39,277 bases of DNA from Flavobacteriaceae bacterium. Lineage in GTDB: Bacteria; Bacteroidota; Bacteroidia; Flavobacteriales; Flavobacteriaceae. The translations under genes were made by a program, and so were the position numbers. The first letter of the stretch is position 1; every line of letters begins with the position of its first letter. The notes beneath the pieces are model-generated. The model saw only the letters and a list, made by a program, of their open reading frames with translations. It did not search any database and was not told the DNA's origin. Shown here piece by piece: positions 15,588 through 23,970 of this stretch. The stretch lies in contig JAUROD010000055.1 in the NCBI GenBank assembly GCA_030835845.1, positions 1-39,277 on the forward strand. Direction: 5' to 3'.

Positions 15588-17051
15588 CTATAGGGCATTA
15601 AAAAAACCTCCCAAAGAATCTTTAAATTGGAATCCTTCAAGTGTTCTATACTTATTTAATTTCTTATGCGCTTCAAGGCCCCAAAGTAAAAATTCCATAA
15701 TAAAATAGCGGTCTTCCTTTTTACATTCGGGAAGATGCTCCTCTACGATTCTTGCCAAATCAGGAATATTATCAAGCAGATCATGGTAGTAATCATCACT
15801 TAAGTTGTCTTCTAAAAAGAGCTCATTATCACTAAAAAACCAGCCTAACACTTTGTCGTAAGGACCTTCTTCATCCTCTTTTTCTAGCTTTTTTATCTCT
15901 GGAAAATAATCAGGAAAAAGTGTTTTAACTGATTGTGAAATTAAGTGATAGGAAATTTGTTCTGCACCCTCTTGTTCTCCTTCATAGACCAATTCAATTT
16001 TCCCATTTATGGCTGGAATTATTCCTAAAAAATCAGACATTCGAATAGTTGTTGATTTTTCACCACTCATCAAAATTCGTCTTTCAGCAGTACTTAAAAG
16101 ATTTTCAAAGGCAGTTATACTCATTCGAGCACTTACCCCACTTTTAGCATCTACAAACTCACTTTTACGTGCTTCAAACCCTATTTGCTCAAGGATGTCC
16201 CTAGCTAGTTCTGGAATATGTATTTTTTCAGCTTTGCTTTGATCCAACACAACCTCTTGAGATGTGATTGCCTTTGCAATGTCTCTACTGTGAGGATAGT
16301 GTGTCAAGATTTGTGAACCAATTCGATCTTTTAATGGAGTAACAATACTTCCTCGATTGGTATAATCTTCAGGGTTTGCAGTAAATACAATTTGTGTTTC
16401 TATGGGTAAACGAAGTTTAAATCCACGTATTTGTATTTCCTTTTCTTGTAAAATTGAAAACAAAGCAACTTGAATACGAGCTTGCAAGTCAGGTAATTCG
16501 TTAAGAACAAAAATACAACGGTGTGCACGAGGAATCATTCCAAAATGAATCACTCTTTCATCCGCATAAGATAATTTAAGATTTGCAGCTTTAATGGGAT
16601 CAACATCACCAATTAAGTCTGCAACTGTCACATCAGGGGTGGCTAATTTTTCAAAAAATCGATTGTTTCTATGCAACCAACTAATTAGTGTATCATCTCC
16701 TTTATCATCAATTAATTCTTTAGCTTCTGTGCTAATTGGAGCCAGTGGATCATCATTAATTTCAGAGCCCATCACTATGGGAATCCATTCGTCTAACAAT
16801 TGTGTCATTTGTCTTGCCAAACGCGTTTTTGCTTGTCCCCTTAGTCCAAGTAAATTAATATTATGACCAGATAATATTGCACGTTCAACATCAGGAATAA
16901 CGGTATTTTCATACCCGATTAATCCATCAAAAGAAGGTTTACCTTCGGCTAATCGAGCTCTTAAATTATCAGCCAATTCAGTCTGAATTGAACGCGATTT
17001 ATAGGAGGTTTTTTTTAGGTCACCTAAGGTGTTTATTTTTTTTATATCCAT
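15588..17051 (-). CDS. MoxR/BchI-like AAA+ ATPase (magnesium-chelatase-type)
   Basis: This 487-residue AAA+ protein has the Walker A motif GLRGQAKT at 69-76. The Walker B region reads CIFVLNELPDLQ, with Asn184 where most members have Asp, followed by Glu185. Sensor 1 is in IVFTANPEDYTNRGS, followed by PLKDRIGSQILTHYP. An insert before Walker B contains DVTVADLIGDVDPIKAA. This layout fits the helix-insert clade holding BchI/ChlI and MoxR. It has no bacteriochlorophyll gene context. The next gene (15 bp away in the same unit) encodes a VWA-domain partner, so the pair probably forms an ATPase/VWA complex that remodels or inserts metal into a client protein. The client is unknown. Labels such as sigma-54 activator would be wrong; no GAFTGA motif is present. 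Confidence 0.85.
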   Translation of the reverse strand: MDIKKINTLGDLKKTSYKSRSIQTELADNLRARLAEGKPSFDGLIGYENTVIPDVERAILSGHNINLLGLRGQAKTRLARQMTQLLDEWIPIVMGSEINDDPLAPISTEAKELIDDKGDDTLISWLHRNNRFFEKLATPDVTVADLIGDVDPIKAANLKLSYADERVIHFGMIPRAHRCIFVLNELPDLQARIQVALFSILQEKEIQIRGFKLRLPIETQIVFTANPEDYTNRGSIVTPLKDRIGSQILTHYPHSRDIAKAITSQEVVLDQSKAEKIHIPELARDILEQIGFEARKSEFVDAKSGVSARMSITAFENLLSTAERRILMSGEKSTTIRMSDFLGIIPAINGKIELVYEGEQEGAEQISYHLISQSVKTLFPDYFPEIKKLEKEDEEGPYDKVLGWFFSDNELFLEDNLSDDYYHDLLDNIPDLARIVEEHLPECKKEDRYFIMEFLLWGLEAHKKLNKYRTLEGFQFKDSLGGFFNAL

Positions 17052-17066
17052 AAGGCAGTAAAGCGT

Positions 17067-18191
17067 TTATTCAAATTTTCTTTTTCTATTTTTTTCATAA
17101 TCCTCAAAAATCATTTCACCCAAGCCTTTTAATCCTGTGAAAAAGGCTTTACCTCGATTTGCTTCGGTAAAGGTTCGAATGAATTGTTGTAAATAGGGAT
17201 CTTGTGCGATCATAAATGTAGTAATGGGGATATTTAGTTTTTTTGCTTGTCTCGCCATCGTATAACATTTTTCAACAATTTGTTCATCTAGTCCAACGCT
17301 ATTTTTATAATAACTACCATCAGGTAATTTTAAACAACTTGGCTTACCATCGGTAATCATGAAAATTTGTTTGTTACTATTTTTTTTCCTTCTTAAAATA
17401 TCCATGGCAAGTTGAAGTCCAGCTACAGTATTTGTGTGAAAAGGTCCTACCTCAAGGTAGGGAATATCTTTTAGGGCTATTGGTCTTGCGTCATTTCCAA
17501 ATACAAGGATATCAAGTGTGTCTTTTGGATAGCGTGTGGTTATAAGTTCAGCAAGTGCCATTGCTACTTTTTTAGCTGGAGTAATTCGATCTTCCCCATA
17601 AAGTATCATACTATGACTGATGTCGATCATAAGCACTGTACTCATTTGTGTTTTGAAGTAACTATTTTCAACCACCAAATCTTCTTGTTGCAATGTAATG
17701 TCGGATCCTGCACTTCGAATCTGAGCATTTTTAAGGCTCTCTGTCAAAGCAATTTTTTCTAATGCATCGCCAAACTGATATGCTTTAAATTCCCCTGTAT
17801 GATCTTCTCCTTGTCCTATTTTGTTTGTCTTATGGTTACCAGAAGAGGATCGTTTGAGTTTTCCAAATATTTGCTTTAGTGCATGCTCGCGAAGTAATTT
17901 TTCTGTTTTGGGAGTTAGTGACATTCCATCCCCTTTTCCTTTTCCTGTTCCCTTAGGTTGGATATAGGCTTTCTGAAGTAAATCTTCAATAAAATCATCA
18001 ATGGTATAATTTTCGTCGGTTAGAACATACTCTTTATCCAACTCACGTAACCAATCAATTGCCTCATCGAAATCTCCTGAGGTATGAGTAATCAATTCTT
18101 TGAATATTTCAAACAGACGCTCAAAAGGACTTTGATCTTTTGCACGGTGTTTTGTAAACCGAATTCCTAAGGAAGTGATTTCATTGTTCAT
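17067..18191 (-). CDS. VWA-domain protein, partner of the AAA+ ATPase
   Basis: This 374-residue protein has a helical N-terminal region (1-75), then a Gly/Lys-rich flexible stretch (GTGKGKGDG, 81-89). The C-terminal von Willebrand A domain starts at about 183, with the MIDAS signature DISHS (190-194), a TNT motif in GPFHTNTVAGL and the ITDGKPS motif that completes metal binding. No signal peptide is present, so it is cytoplasmic. It is the first gene of a two-gene unit with the AAA+ ATPase. The pairing of a MoxR/BchI-type ATPase with a VWA protein (as in BchI-BchD, CbbQ-CbbO, RavA-ViaA) is a recurring chaperone design. Which protein it activates is not clear from the neighbourhood. Confidence 0.87.
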   Translation of the reverse strand: MNNEITSLGIRFTKHRAKDQSPFERLFEIFKELITHTSGDFDEAIDWLRELDKEYVLTDENYTIDDFIEDLLQKAYIQPKGTGKGKGDGMSLTPKTEKLLREHALKQIFGKLKRSSSGNHKTNKIGQGEDHTGEFKAYQFGDALEKIALTESLKNAQIRSAGSDITLQQEDLVVENSYFKTQMSTVLMIDISHSMILYGEDRITPAKKVAMALAELITTRYPKDTLDILVFGNDARPIALKDIPYLEVGPFHTNTVAGLQLAMDILRRKKNSNKQIFMITDGKPSCLKLPDGSYYKNSVGLDEQIVEKCYTMARQAKKLNIPITTFMIAQDPYLQQFIRTFTEANRGKAFFTGLKGLGEMIFEDYEKNRKRKFE

Positions 18192-18306
18192 AGCATCTAA
18201 AATTACTGATTATTTTTTCATTTTAAGAACTTGAATACCCAAATCAATACATAATTTATAGCTTGGTATGCTTTCTTAATTATTTAACAAGGATAAATAG
18301 GGATAC

Positions 18307-18334
18307 AAAAAAACCCACCAGATGGTGGGTTTTT
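18307..18334 (-). terminator. Terminator of the susCD unit
   Basis: ACCCACC (18313-18319) pairs with GGTGGGT (18324-18330) across the loop AGAT. The flanking A and T runs give a T tract on either strand (seven T on the minus strand). It lies about 20 nt after the susD stop codon. Confidence 0.93.
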
Positions 18335-18354
18335 AAGATCATTTAATATAAAGA

Positions 18355-19902
18355 TTAATTCTGATCATCAATAAATGGATTGAATAACAATTCATTTTCT
18401 GGAAGTTCATAAGATAATCTATCATCATTATGTTGGAACGTTTCGCCAGCAAAGTCTAACCAGTTAGCTCCACGAGTTCTACTTTGACGCTGTCTTTTCA
18501 TTAATAGATAAGACTTACCTTCAGCAAAAAGCTCAAGACGTGTTTGGAAAGAAATTTCATCAAGTAAATCTTCACCAGTAAGTGCATCAACATAAGAATG
18601 ATCAGTAATTCGAAGATCAAGAAGAGCTTTTAGACTCTCTTTCGCAACAGCCTCATTTCCACTTTCTGCAGAAGCTTCAGCATGCAATAGGTACATCTCA
18701 GCTACACGCATATAGTGTGCATCAGAATCAACATTTGTTTGTGGACCTGCAAAGCCTTCATAGGCAGTTGGAATATCAGCAGCCCATTCGTTTTGAGCTC
18801 CTTTGTAGTAAAATTTTCCAGCTGGAACTAAATATCCTGCACCGAATTGTGTAAAAGGAAATTGATTCAAACGGATATCATCTTCACGAATTTGAACGTA
18901 AAGACCTAAATCAATAGCTTTTCTGTTTCCTACCGCTGCATACGAGTAGCTAAAGTAGTCCATAAAGCCCCACCATGTGTAAAGTGATGCAAGCTCCTGA
19001 TCAGCAGTTACGTCAATACCCCACATAATTCCAGGATGACTGTTTACATCATTAAATCCACCTACTGCATCAGTACCCCCCAAAACAGCAACTTCTTCAG
19101 CTGTCATGATAGGGTAGTTACCTGAATCTATTACCTTCTTTGCATACTCAGCTGTTTTAGCCCAGTTATTTAACGCACCATAGGTATAAGCTAACCAACC
19201 TCTAACAATGTCTTGGTTGAATTCAATTTTAGAAGATCTTGAAAAACCGTTTAATAGTGTCTCAGCCGTTGTTAAATCAAGTACAGTTTGATCAAAAACT
19301 TGTTGAAGTGTACTCTTTGGTTGCTCTCTTTGTTCAGAGTTGGTGTACAATGGTATAGCATCTTGACTTAAATTTGAAATATCATCTATGTAATAGTGTA
19401 TTAAATAAAAGTAAGCGATACCACGAGCAGCTTTTGCTTGACCAATTGTAAATTTAGAAACATCACTAGTAAGATCAGCTTCATCCCCACCTAAACCATC
19501 GATAACGAGGTTAGAAAGGTTAATTACACGATATAAGTAACGCCAAGCTCCATAGTTAAATCTATCAGAAGGATCAACAGTAGCTGTCAGTTCAGAAAAA
19601 CCAGTTTGACGACCATATGATTTTCCAGTATGAGCTAAATCTCCACTAAGAATATCGGTATTAATGTCATTGATTTTTGTACCAAAATCCTCTTGACCAT
19701 GTCCACCCCCACTACCAAAACGGTAGAATTGTTCATAAATACCTAGGAGTGTCCCTTTAGCGGCAGCAGGATTCACTGCTACAGCCTCACCAACTTGCTC
19801 AGCTGATAATTCAGCTGTCGGGTTGGTTTCTAAAAATTCCTTGTCACATGCATATACAGTAACCAAGGCAGTTAGAAGTAATATTAATTTGTTAGTTTTC
19901 AT
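18355..19902 (-). CDS. SusD/RagB-family nutrient-binding lipoprotein
   Basis: This 515-residue surface lipoprotein has a lipid anchor at Cys19 (VTVYAC), followed by DKEFLE, a start typical of SusD proteins (CDKEFLETNPT). The helical TPR-like core is seen in WRYLYRVINLSNLVIDGL and AKAARGIAYFYLIHYY. The C-terminal SusD part includes HYMRVAEMYLLHAEASAES and the closing RLSYELPENELLFNPFI, which matches the family's usual end. It caps the SusC barrel encoded 9 bp upstream and captures ligand at the cell surface. No glycosidase, peptidase or sigma/anti-sigma pair lies nearby, so the ligand is not predictable from context. Peptides or a sugar polymer processed by enzymes elsewhere are possible. Confidence 0.96.
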   Translation of the reverse strand: MKTNKLILLLTALVTVYACDKEFLETNPTAELSAEQVGEAVAVNPAAAKGTLLGIYEQFYRFGSGGGHGQEDFGTKINDINTDILSGDLAHTGKSYGRQTGFSELTATVDPSDRFNYGAWRYLYRVINLSNLVIDGLGGDEADLTSDVSKFTIGQAKAARGIAYFYLIHYYIDDISNLSQDAIPLYTNSEQREQPKSTLQQVFDQTVLDLTTAETLLNGFSRSSKIEFNQDIVRGWLAYTYGALNNWAKTAEYAKKVIDSGNYPIMTAEEVAVLGGTDAVGGFNDVNSHPGIMWGIDVTADQELASLYTWWGFMDYFSYSYAAVGNRKAIDLGLYVQIREDDIRLNQFPFTQFGAGYLVPAGKFYYKGAQNEWAADIPTAYEGFAGPQTNVDSDAHYMRVAEMYLLHAEASAESGNEAVAKESLKALLDLRITDHSYVDALTGEDLLDEISFQTRLELFAEGKSYLLMKRQRQSRTRGANWLDFAGETFQHNDDRLSYELPENELLFNPFIDDQN

Positions 19903-19911
19903 AATGATTGA

Positions 19912-22900
19912 TTAAAGATTTATGTTAAGACCAAAAACAATAGTAGACAATGGATTATATGTGTACCAGTTAGAGTTACCTGCAATAGCAGTTGACGGGT
20001 TTAATCCTTTTCTCTCTGTTAATAACCAAAGGTTATCTCCAGTGATATAAATGTCTGTTGATTTAACGTTTATTTTAGATAATAATTCTTGTGGAACAGA
20101 GTATCCCAAACGAATATTATTTAAAGCTAAATAATCTGCTTTCTCTAAAAATCGAGTAGATGTAGATGCTTGATTTAATTGCTTTCTTCCATCTTGACGA
20201 GGGATGTCAGTAACATCTCCAGGTGCTTTCCAACGGTTACGAATATCTACGTGGAAGTTATTCGTTCCAAAGTATTCGTTATCCATAAGTTGAGAGTATG
20301 CAAAGTCATAAGCCCAACCACCTAATTGATAATTAAACAACATACTTAATGAAAAACGCTTGTAGTTTGCGTTTAATTTAAAAGCACCTCTTACATCAGG
20401 AATAGCAGTTTTACCAATAAACTGATCAGCAGCATCAGCGTATACTTCAGTAAGATCTTTACCGACTGCACTATTAGGATTTTCATTGATAAACTGTTGT
20501 AATGAAGTAATGATAGTTTCATCTTCATCAAAAGTTCCGTTTGCGTTAGCATCCTCAAAGAAACGCTCCCACTGTGCAGCTCCATTGTCTGGATTTACTC
20601 CTGCATAAACAGGCATGTAGTAGTCATATAATGAACGACCTACTTCGCGAGCATATCTTCCACTTGTGTCAAGCTTTTGTTGCTCACCAGTAGCAGGATC
20701 AAGAGGCATAGCAGTCAATTCATTTTTGAAGCTTTCACCATTGATTCCTAATTCTAAAGAAAAGTCTTTGTTTTTAATTACATCAAAGTTTAAATCAAAT
20801 TCAACCCCTTTGTTTACTAATTCTCCGTCGTTTACATCAAGAGAAGCATATCCTACAGAAGGTCCTACGCTTCTTGAAAAGAACATATCGGTCGTCGTTT
20901 TGTTGTATACTTCAACAGAACCAGACAGAAATCCTCCCATTTCAAACTCAACACCAGCATTAAATTGATTAACACTTTCCCAAGTTAGGTCTTTGTTACC
21001 TTTTGTTGTAAATGCAAGAGAAATATTACCATCAAGGTTATTGATAGAATACGTATTGTATCCTGGGTAGTAACCTACACCTCCAGAGTTACCTGATACA
21101 CCGTAACTAGCTTTTAACTTCAATAAGTCAAACAATGAAGAGTTTGACATGAAATCTTCTTTACTTACAATCCAAGAAGTACCGGCAGACCAGAAATTAC
21201 CCCATTTGTTATTAACGAATCTTGAAGACCCATCTCTGTTAAAAGAAAGATTTACATAATACTTTTTCAAGTAGTTTGCATTTACATTTGCAATTAAACT
21301 CTCTGAAGTCAATGTATCTGTATATCCAGCAGCAGGAGCATTTACTACACCATTTGCAATATTTAAACCATCACTTAATACAAGGTTAGAACGCTCTCCG
21401 TACAAGTAGTTGAATTCGTATGATGTAGCTACATGTGCAAATAAGGCTCCCACACTAAAGTCATTGAAGTCTTTGTTATAACGAAGACCTGTTCTTACAG
21501 TGTAGTTTTTAGTTTCACCTCTACTTCTTGAGATACGACCTCCTTGCCCTTTTGCGGGACTGTAAAAAGGCTCATCTAAGTCAATACCATCATTCATATA
21601 GTATTGGTAAGCAAAGTTGTTTTCAAGGGTTAATCCCTCTGAAAGTTGAATACGAAGATCGTTGTTAAAATTCAACGAATTTCCTTTAGAACGGCTTACA
21701 GCGATTTGTGAATCAGCAACACCATTTGTAGCAAATCCAAATCCACGACCATCTTCAAGACCATAGTCAAATAAATATCCACCGTAGATAGGATCATCAA
21801 TTTTGGCTCCATTTGCATCTCTTCTGTAAAGCGGATAAATTGAAGGAATGTTGTCTATCCACCAGAATTGACTTGAAGATGAACTTCCTGTACCATTATT
21901 ATTGGTCTCACTCTGAGAGTAGTTGATCGATGTATTTAGACGAACAAAGTCAGCAAATTCATTTGTAACAGCAATACGTGCATTTAAACGTTTGAAATCT
22001 GTATTAGCAGCATATCCTTTGTCGTTTACATAACCAAAAGAAGTATAAAGAGAAGAGTTATCACTGCTATTGGAGAAAGTAAGAACTACTTCGTCTCTTG
22101 TTGCAGGTTGAAAAGCAAAATCTCTCCAGTTTTCTGGATTGTAACGTCTTGTTACACCAGGACGAACACTTGCAGTAGCTGGATCAATCAAAGCAGCAAC
22201 GTCAACGTTACCATCTGCAGTTGTTCCTGTATTCCACATGTTGTAGATTGGCGAGATATCTGAAATGTCATCATTATCAGGATGCTCAAATAAGTTTGCA
22301 TTTGCATAAGCAATTGCATCAGCTTGAACTCCCTCATTTTCGATCATACCTCTCTGATAAGCTCCTTCCCAAGCAATACCAATGTATTCTTCAGGAGAAC
22401 GGATATTGTCATATCGAGCAATACCTTCGTAGTTTGATCCTCTCTTAACTTGGATAGATAAGTTATCTCCCGCATCTGTTCCTCTTTTAGTTGTAACAAC
22501 AATTACTCCATTAGAACCACGAGCACCATATAAAGCAGTTGCAGAAGCATCTTTCAATATAGTAATCGACTTAATGTCATTTGGGTTAATGTCGTTAAGA
22601 CTTCCAGAGAATGGAGCGTCATCAACAACATATAAAGGTGCTTGACTACCATTTACAGAACCAAAACCACGAATTCGAATTGTTGATGTTGAACCTGGCT
22701 GACCAGATGTGTTAAATACAGCAACTCCTGGTGCTTCACCAGCAAGAGATTGTGAAAGGTTAGTAAATGATTTTTTTGCGATATTTTCTCCAGCAACCAC
22801 TTTCGCAGAACCTGAGAAAGATTGTTGAGTTGATTCACCAAAACCTGTTACAATTACTTCTTCCAATTCATTTGAAATGGTTAAGGCAACTTGGAAACTA

Positions 22901-23157
22901 TCTTTTCCAGCAACCGCAATTGTTTGAGTTTGATAACCAACAAAACTTACTTCAATTGAAGCATCATCACCAACGGTAATGCTAAAATTTCCATCAAAAT
23001 CCGTGCTCACTCCATTTTGAGTTCCGACTTCAATAATCGTAGCTCCCGGTAAAGGAACACCACTTTGATCAGTAACATTACCTGAAATTGTTTTCTGCGC
23101 AAACCCTAGTTGAAGAGCAAACAGAAAAAATCCTAAAAAACTTAAAATTTGTTTCAT
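19912..23157 (-). CDS. SusC/RagA-family TonB-linked outer-membrane transporter
   Basis: This 1081-residue outer-membrane protein starts with a signal peptide ending at LGFAQ. A CarboxypepD_reg-like domain follows (about 23-95: GVPLPGATIIEVGTQNG, DFDGNFSITV, VSFVGYQTQ). A TonB-box region (ELEEVIVTGFG, 96-106) comes next, then the plug with the SusC signature ALYGARGSNGVIVVTTKRG around 205-228. The rest is a beta barrel of strands with aromatic residues. It imports a large ligand caught by SusD using TonB energy. It lies first in the two-gene unit. A -7 box (TATATTTG) lies 65 nt upstream. The barrel sequence gives no clear ligand class. Confidence 0.97.
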   Translation of the reverse strand: MKQILSFLGFFLFALQLGFAQKTISGNVTDQSGVPLPGATIIEVGTQNGVSTDFDGNFSITVGDDASIEVSFVGYQTQTIAVAGKDSFQVALTISNELEEVIVTGFGESTQQSFSGSAKVVAGENIAKKSFTNLSQSLAGEAPGVAVFNTSGQPGSTSTIRIRGFGSVNGSQAPLYVVDDAPFSGSLNDINPNDIKSITILKDASATALYGARGSNGVIVVTTKRGTDAGDNLSIQVKRGSNYEGIARYDNIRSPEEYIGIAWEGAYQRGMIENEGVQADAIAYANANLFEHPDNDDISDISPIYNMWNTGTTADGNVDVAALIDPATASVRPGVTRRYNPENWRDFAFQPATRDEVVLTFSNSSDNSSLYTSFGYVNDKGYAANTDFKRLNARIAVTNEFADFVRLNTSINYSQSETNNNGTGSSSSSQFWWIDNIPSIYPLYRRDANGAKIDDPIYGGYLFDYGLEDGRGFGFATNGVADSQIAVSRSKGNSLNFNNDLRIQLSEGLTLENNFAYQYYMNDGIDLDEPFYSPAKGQGGRISRSRGETKNYTVRTGLRYNKDFNDFSVGALFAHVATSYEFNYLYGERSNLVLSDGLNIANGVVNAPAAGYTDTLTSESLIANVNANYLKKYYVNLSFNRDGSSRFVNNKWGNFWSAGTSWIVSKEDFMSNSSLFDLLKLKASYGVSGNSGGVGYYPGYNTYSINNLDGNISLAFTTKGNKDLTWESVNQFNAGVEFEMGGFLSGSVEVYNKTTTDMFFSRSVGPSVGYASLDVNDGELVNKGVEFDLNFDVIKNKDFSLELGINGESFKNELTAMPLDPATGEQQKLDTSGRYAREVGRSLYDYYMPVYAGVNPDNGAAQWERFFEDANANGTFDEDETIITSLQQFINENPNSAVGKDLTEVYADAADQFIGKTAIPDVRGAFKLNANYKRFSLSMLFNYQLGGWAYDFAYSQLMDNEYFGTNNFHVDIRNRWKAPGDVTDIPRQDGRKQLNQASTSTRFLEKADYLALNNIRLGYSVPQELLSKINVKSTDIYITGDNLWLLTERKGLNPSTAIAGNSNWYTYNPLSTIVFGLNINL

Positions 23158-23221
23158 ATAAATAGTTAATAAATTAGTCTATTATGGGATTATATCATCA
23201 ATTTGAGAAAACCATATTTTA

Positions 23222-23229
23222 CAAATATA
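23222..23229 (-). promoter_or_regulatory. -7 box (TATATTTG) for susC
   Basis: The minus strand carries TATATTTG, a full match to TAnnTTTG, 65 nt before the susC start codon. The nearest TTTG upstream on that strand (23257-23254) is 24 nt away, longer than the usual spacing, so the promoter may need an activator. Confidence 0.55.
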
Positions 23230-23407
23230 TATTTTTTTTTAAGAAAATTTTAACAAAATCACAAAAATGTTATTTGAGTAATGAAGTGATTTTTACCTAC
23301 TTTTTAATTCCTTATTATTTAATACTTTTAGCTGTTAAATCTTGTAGGTGACAGAATTATATTTATTTTCATAACAAAAAAGCAGAACTAAAAAAAGAAT
23401 CAAGCAC

Positions 23408-23438
23408 TTTTACAAATCATATAAATGTATTATATTTG
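23408..23438 (+). promoter_or_regulatory. Promoter of the rimP-nusA-infB operon
   Basis: TATATTTG (23431-23438) matches the -7 consensus exactly. TTTT (23408-23411) is a three-of-four match to the -33 TTTG at exactly 19-nt spacing. The start of transcription should fall near 23445, giving a leader of about 50 nt. Confidence 0.75.
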
Positions 23439-23464
23439 CGCAACATTCTTAACAATAAACGATT

Positions 23465-23491
23465 GGGAGACATTAGGTCCCCTTTTTTTTT
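23465..23491 (+). terminator. Terminator-like leader hairpin immediately before rimP
   Basis: GGG-A-GAC (23465-23471) pairs with GTC-CCC (23477-23482), with A23468 bulged and loop ATTAG. Nine T residues (23483-23491) follow. The start codon of rimP is at 23494, so the structure lies within the mRNA leader. It has the form of an intrinsic terminator and could attenuate the operon, whose second gene encodes the termination factor NusA. Confidence 0.55.
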
Positions 23492-23493
23492 AA

Positions 23494-23961
23494 ATGGATT
23501 TTAAGGAGCAAGTTGAGCAGTTATTGGCAGAAGCATTGGATGAAACTCCGAGCTTGTTTTTGATTGATTTAACCATTGGTGTAGATCGCAGTATAAGAAT
23601 AACGCTTGATGGTGATCAAGGTGTAAATTTAGCGTCTTGCATGAAAGTCAGCAGGAAGATTGAGCACAGTTTAGATCGTGATACGGCTGATTTTTCATTG
23701 GAGGTTAGTTCTTGTGGAGTTGGATCACCACTTTTTCTAGCGAGACAATTCAAGAATAATTTAAAACGTCGTTTAGAGGTTGTGGATGAAAATGGAAAAG
23801 TTGTTCAAGGCACGTTAGTTGATGCAACTGAAGATGCGTTTACAATTGAATGGAAGGCGAGAGAACCAAAGTCAATTGGAAAAGGAAAAGTGACAGTAAC
23901 AAAAACAAAATTTTTTAAATATGGCGAATTTAAATCCGCCAAAGTATTAGTAACTATTTAA
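23494..23961 (+). CDS. rimP: Ribosome maturation factor RimP
   Basis: This 155-residue protein is needed for maturation of the 30S ribosomal subunit. The N-terminal alpha/beta domain includes LFLIDLTIGVDRSIRITLDGDQGVNLASCMKVSRKIEHSLD, followed by FSLEVSSCGVGSPL, the family motif usually seen as LEVSSPG. The C-terminal SH3-like barrel (about 85-155) includes GTLVDATEDAFTIEW. The position in front of nusA and infB is the conserved order in most bacteria. The gap to nusA is 9 bp. A terminator-like hairpin lies just before the start codon. Confidence 0.95.
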   Translation: MDFKEQVEQLLAEALDETPSLFLIDLTIGVDRSIRITLDGDQGVNLASCMKVSRKIEHSLDRDTADFSLEVSSCGVGSPLFLARQFKNNLKRRLEVVDENGKVVQGTLVDATEDAFTIEWKAREPKSIGKGKVTVTKTKFFKYGEFKSAKVLVTI

Positions 23962-23970
23962 GTATCAAAC

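Larger units (their letters stand above)
23158..23493. other. Intergenic control region between divergent susC and rimP
   Basis: This 336-bp AT-rich gap has no credible gene. It contains the susC promoter region near its left end, the rimP promoter at 23408-23438 and a terminator-like leader hairpin next to the rimP start. The central part (about 23260-23400) is AT-rich without an inverted repeat or ORF that I can support; a binding site for a nutrient regulator of susC could be there but is not recognisable. Confidence 0.7.
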
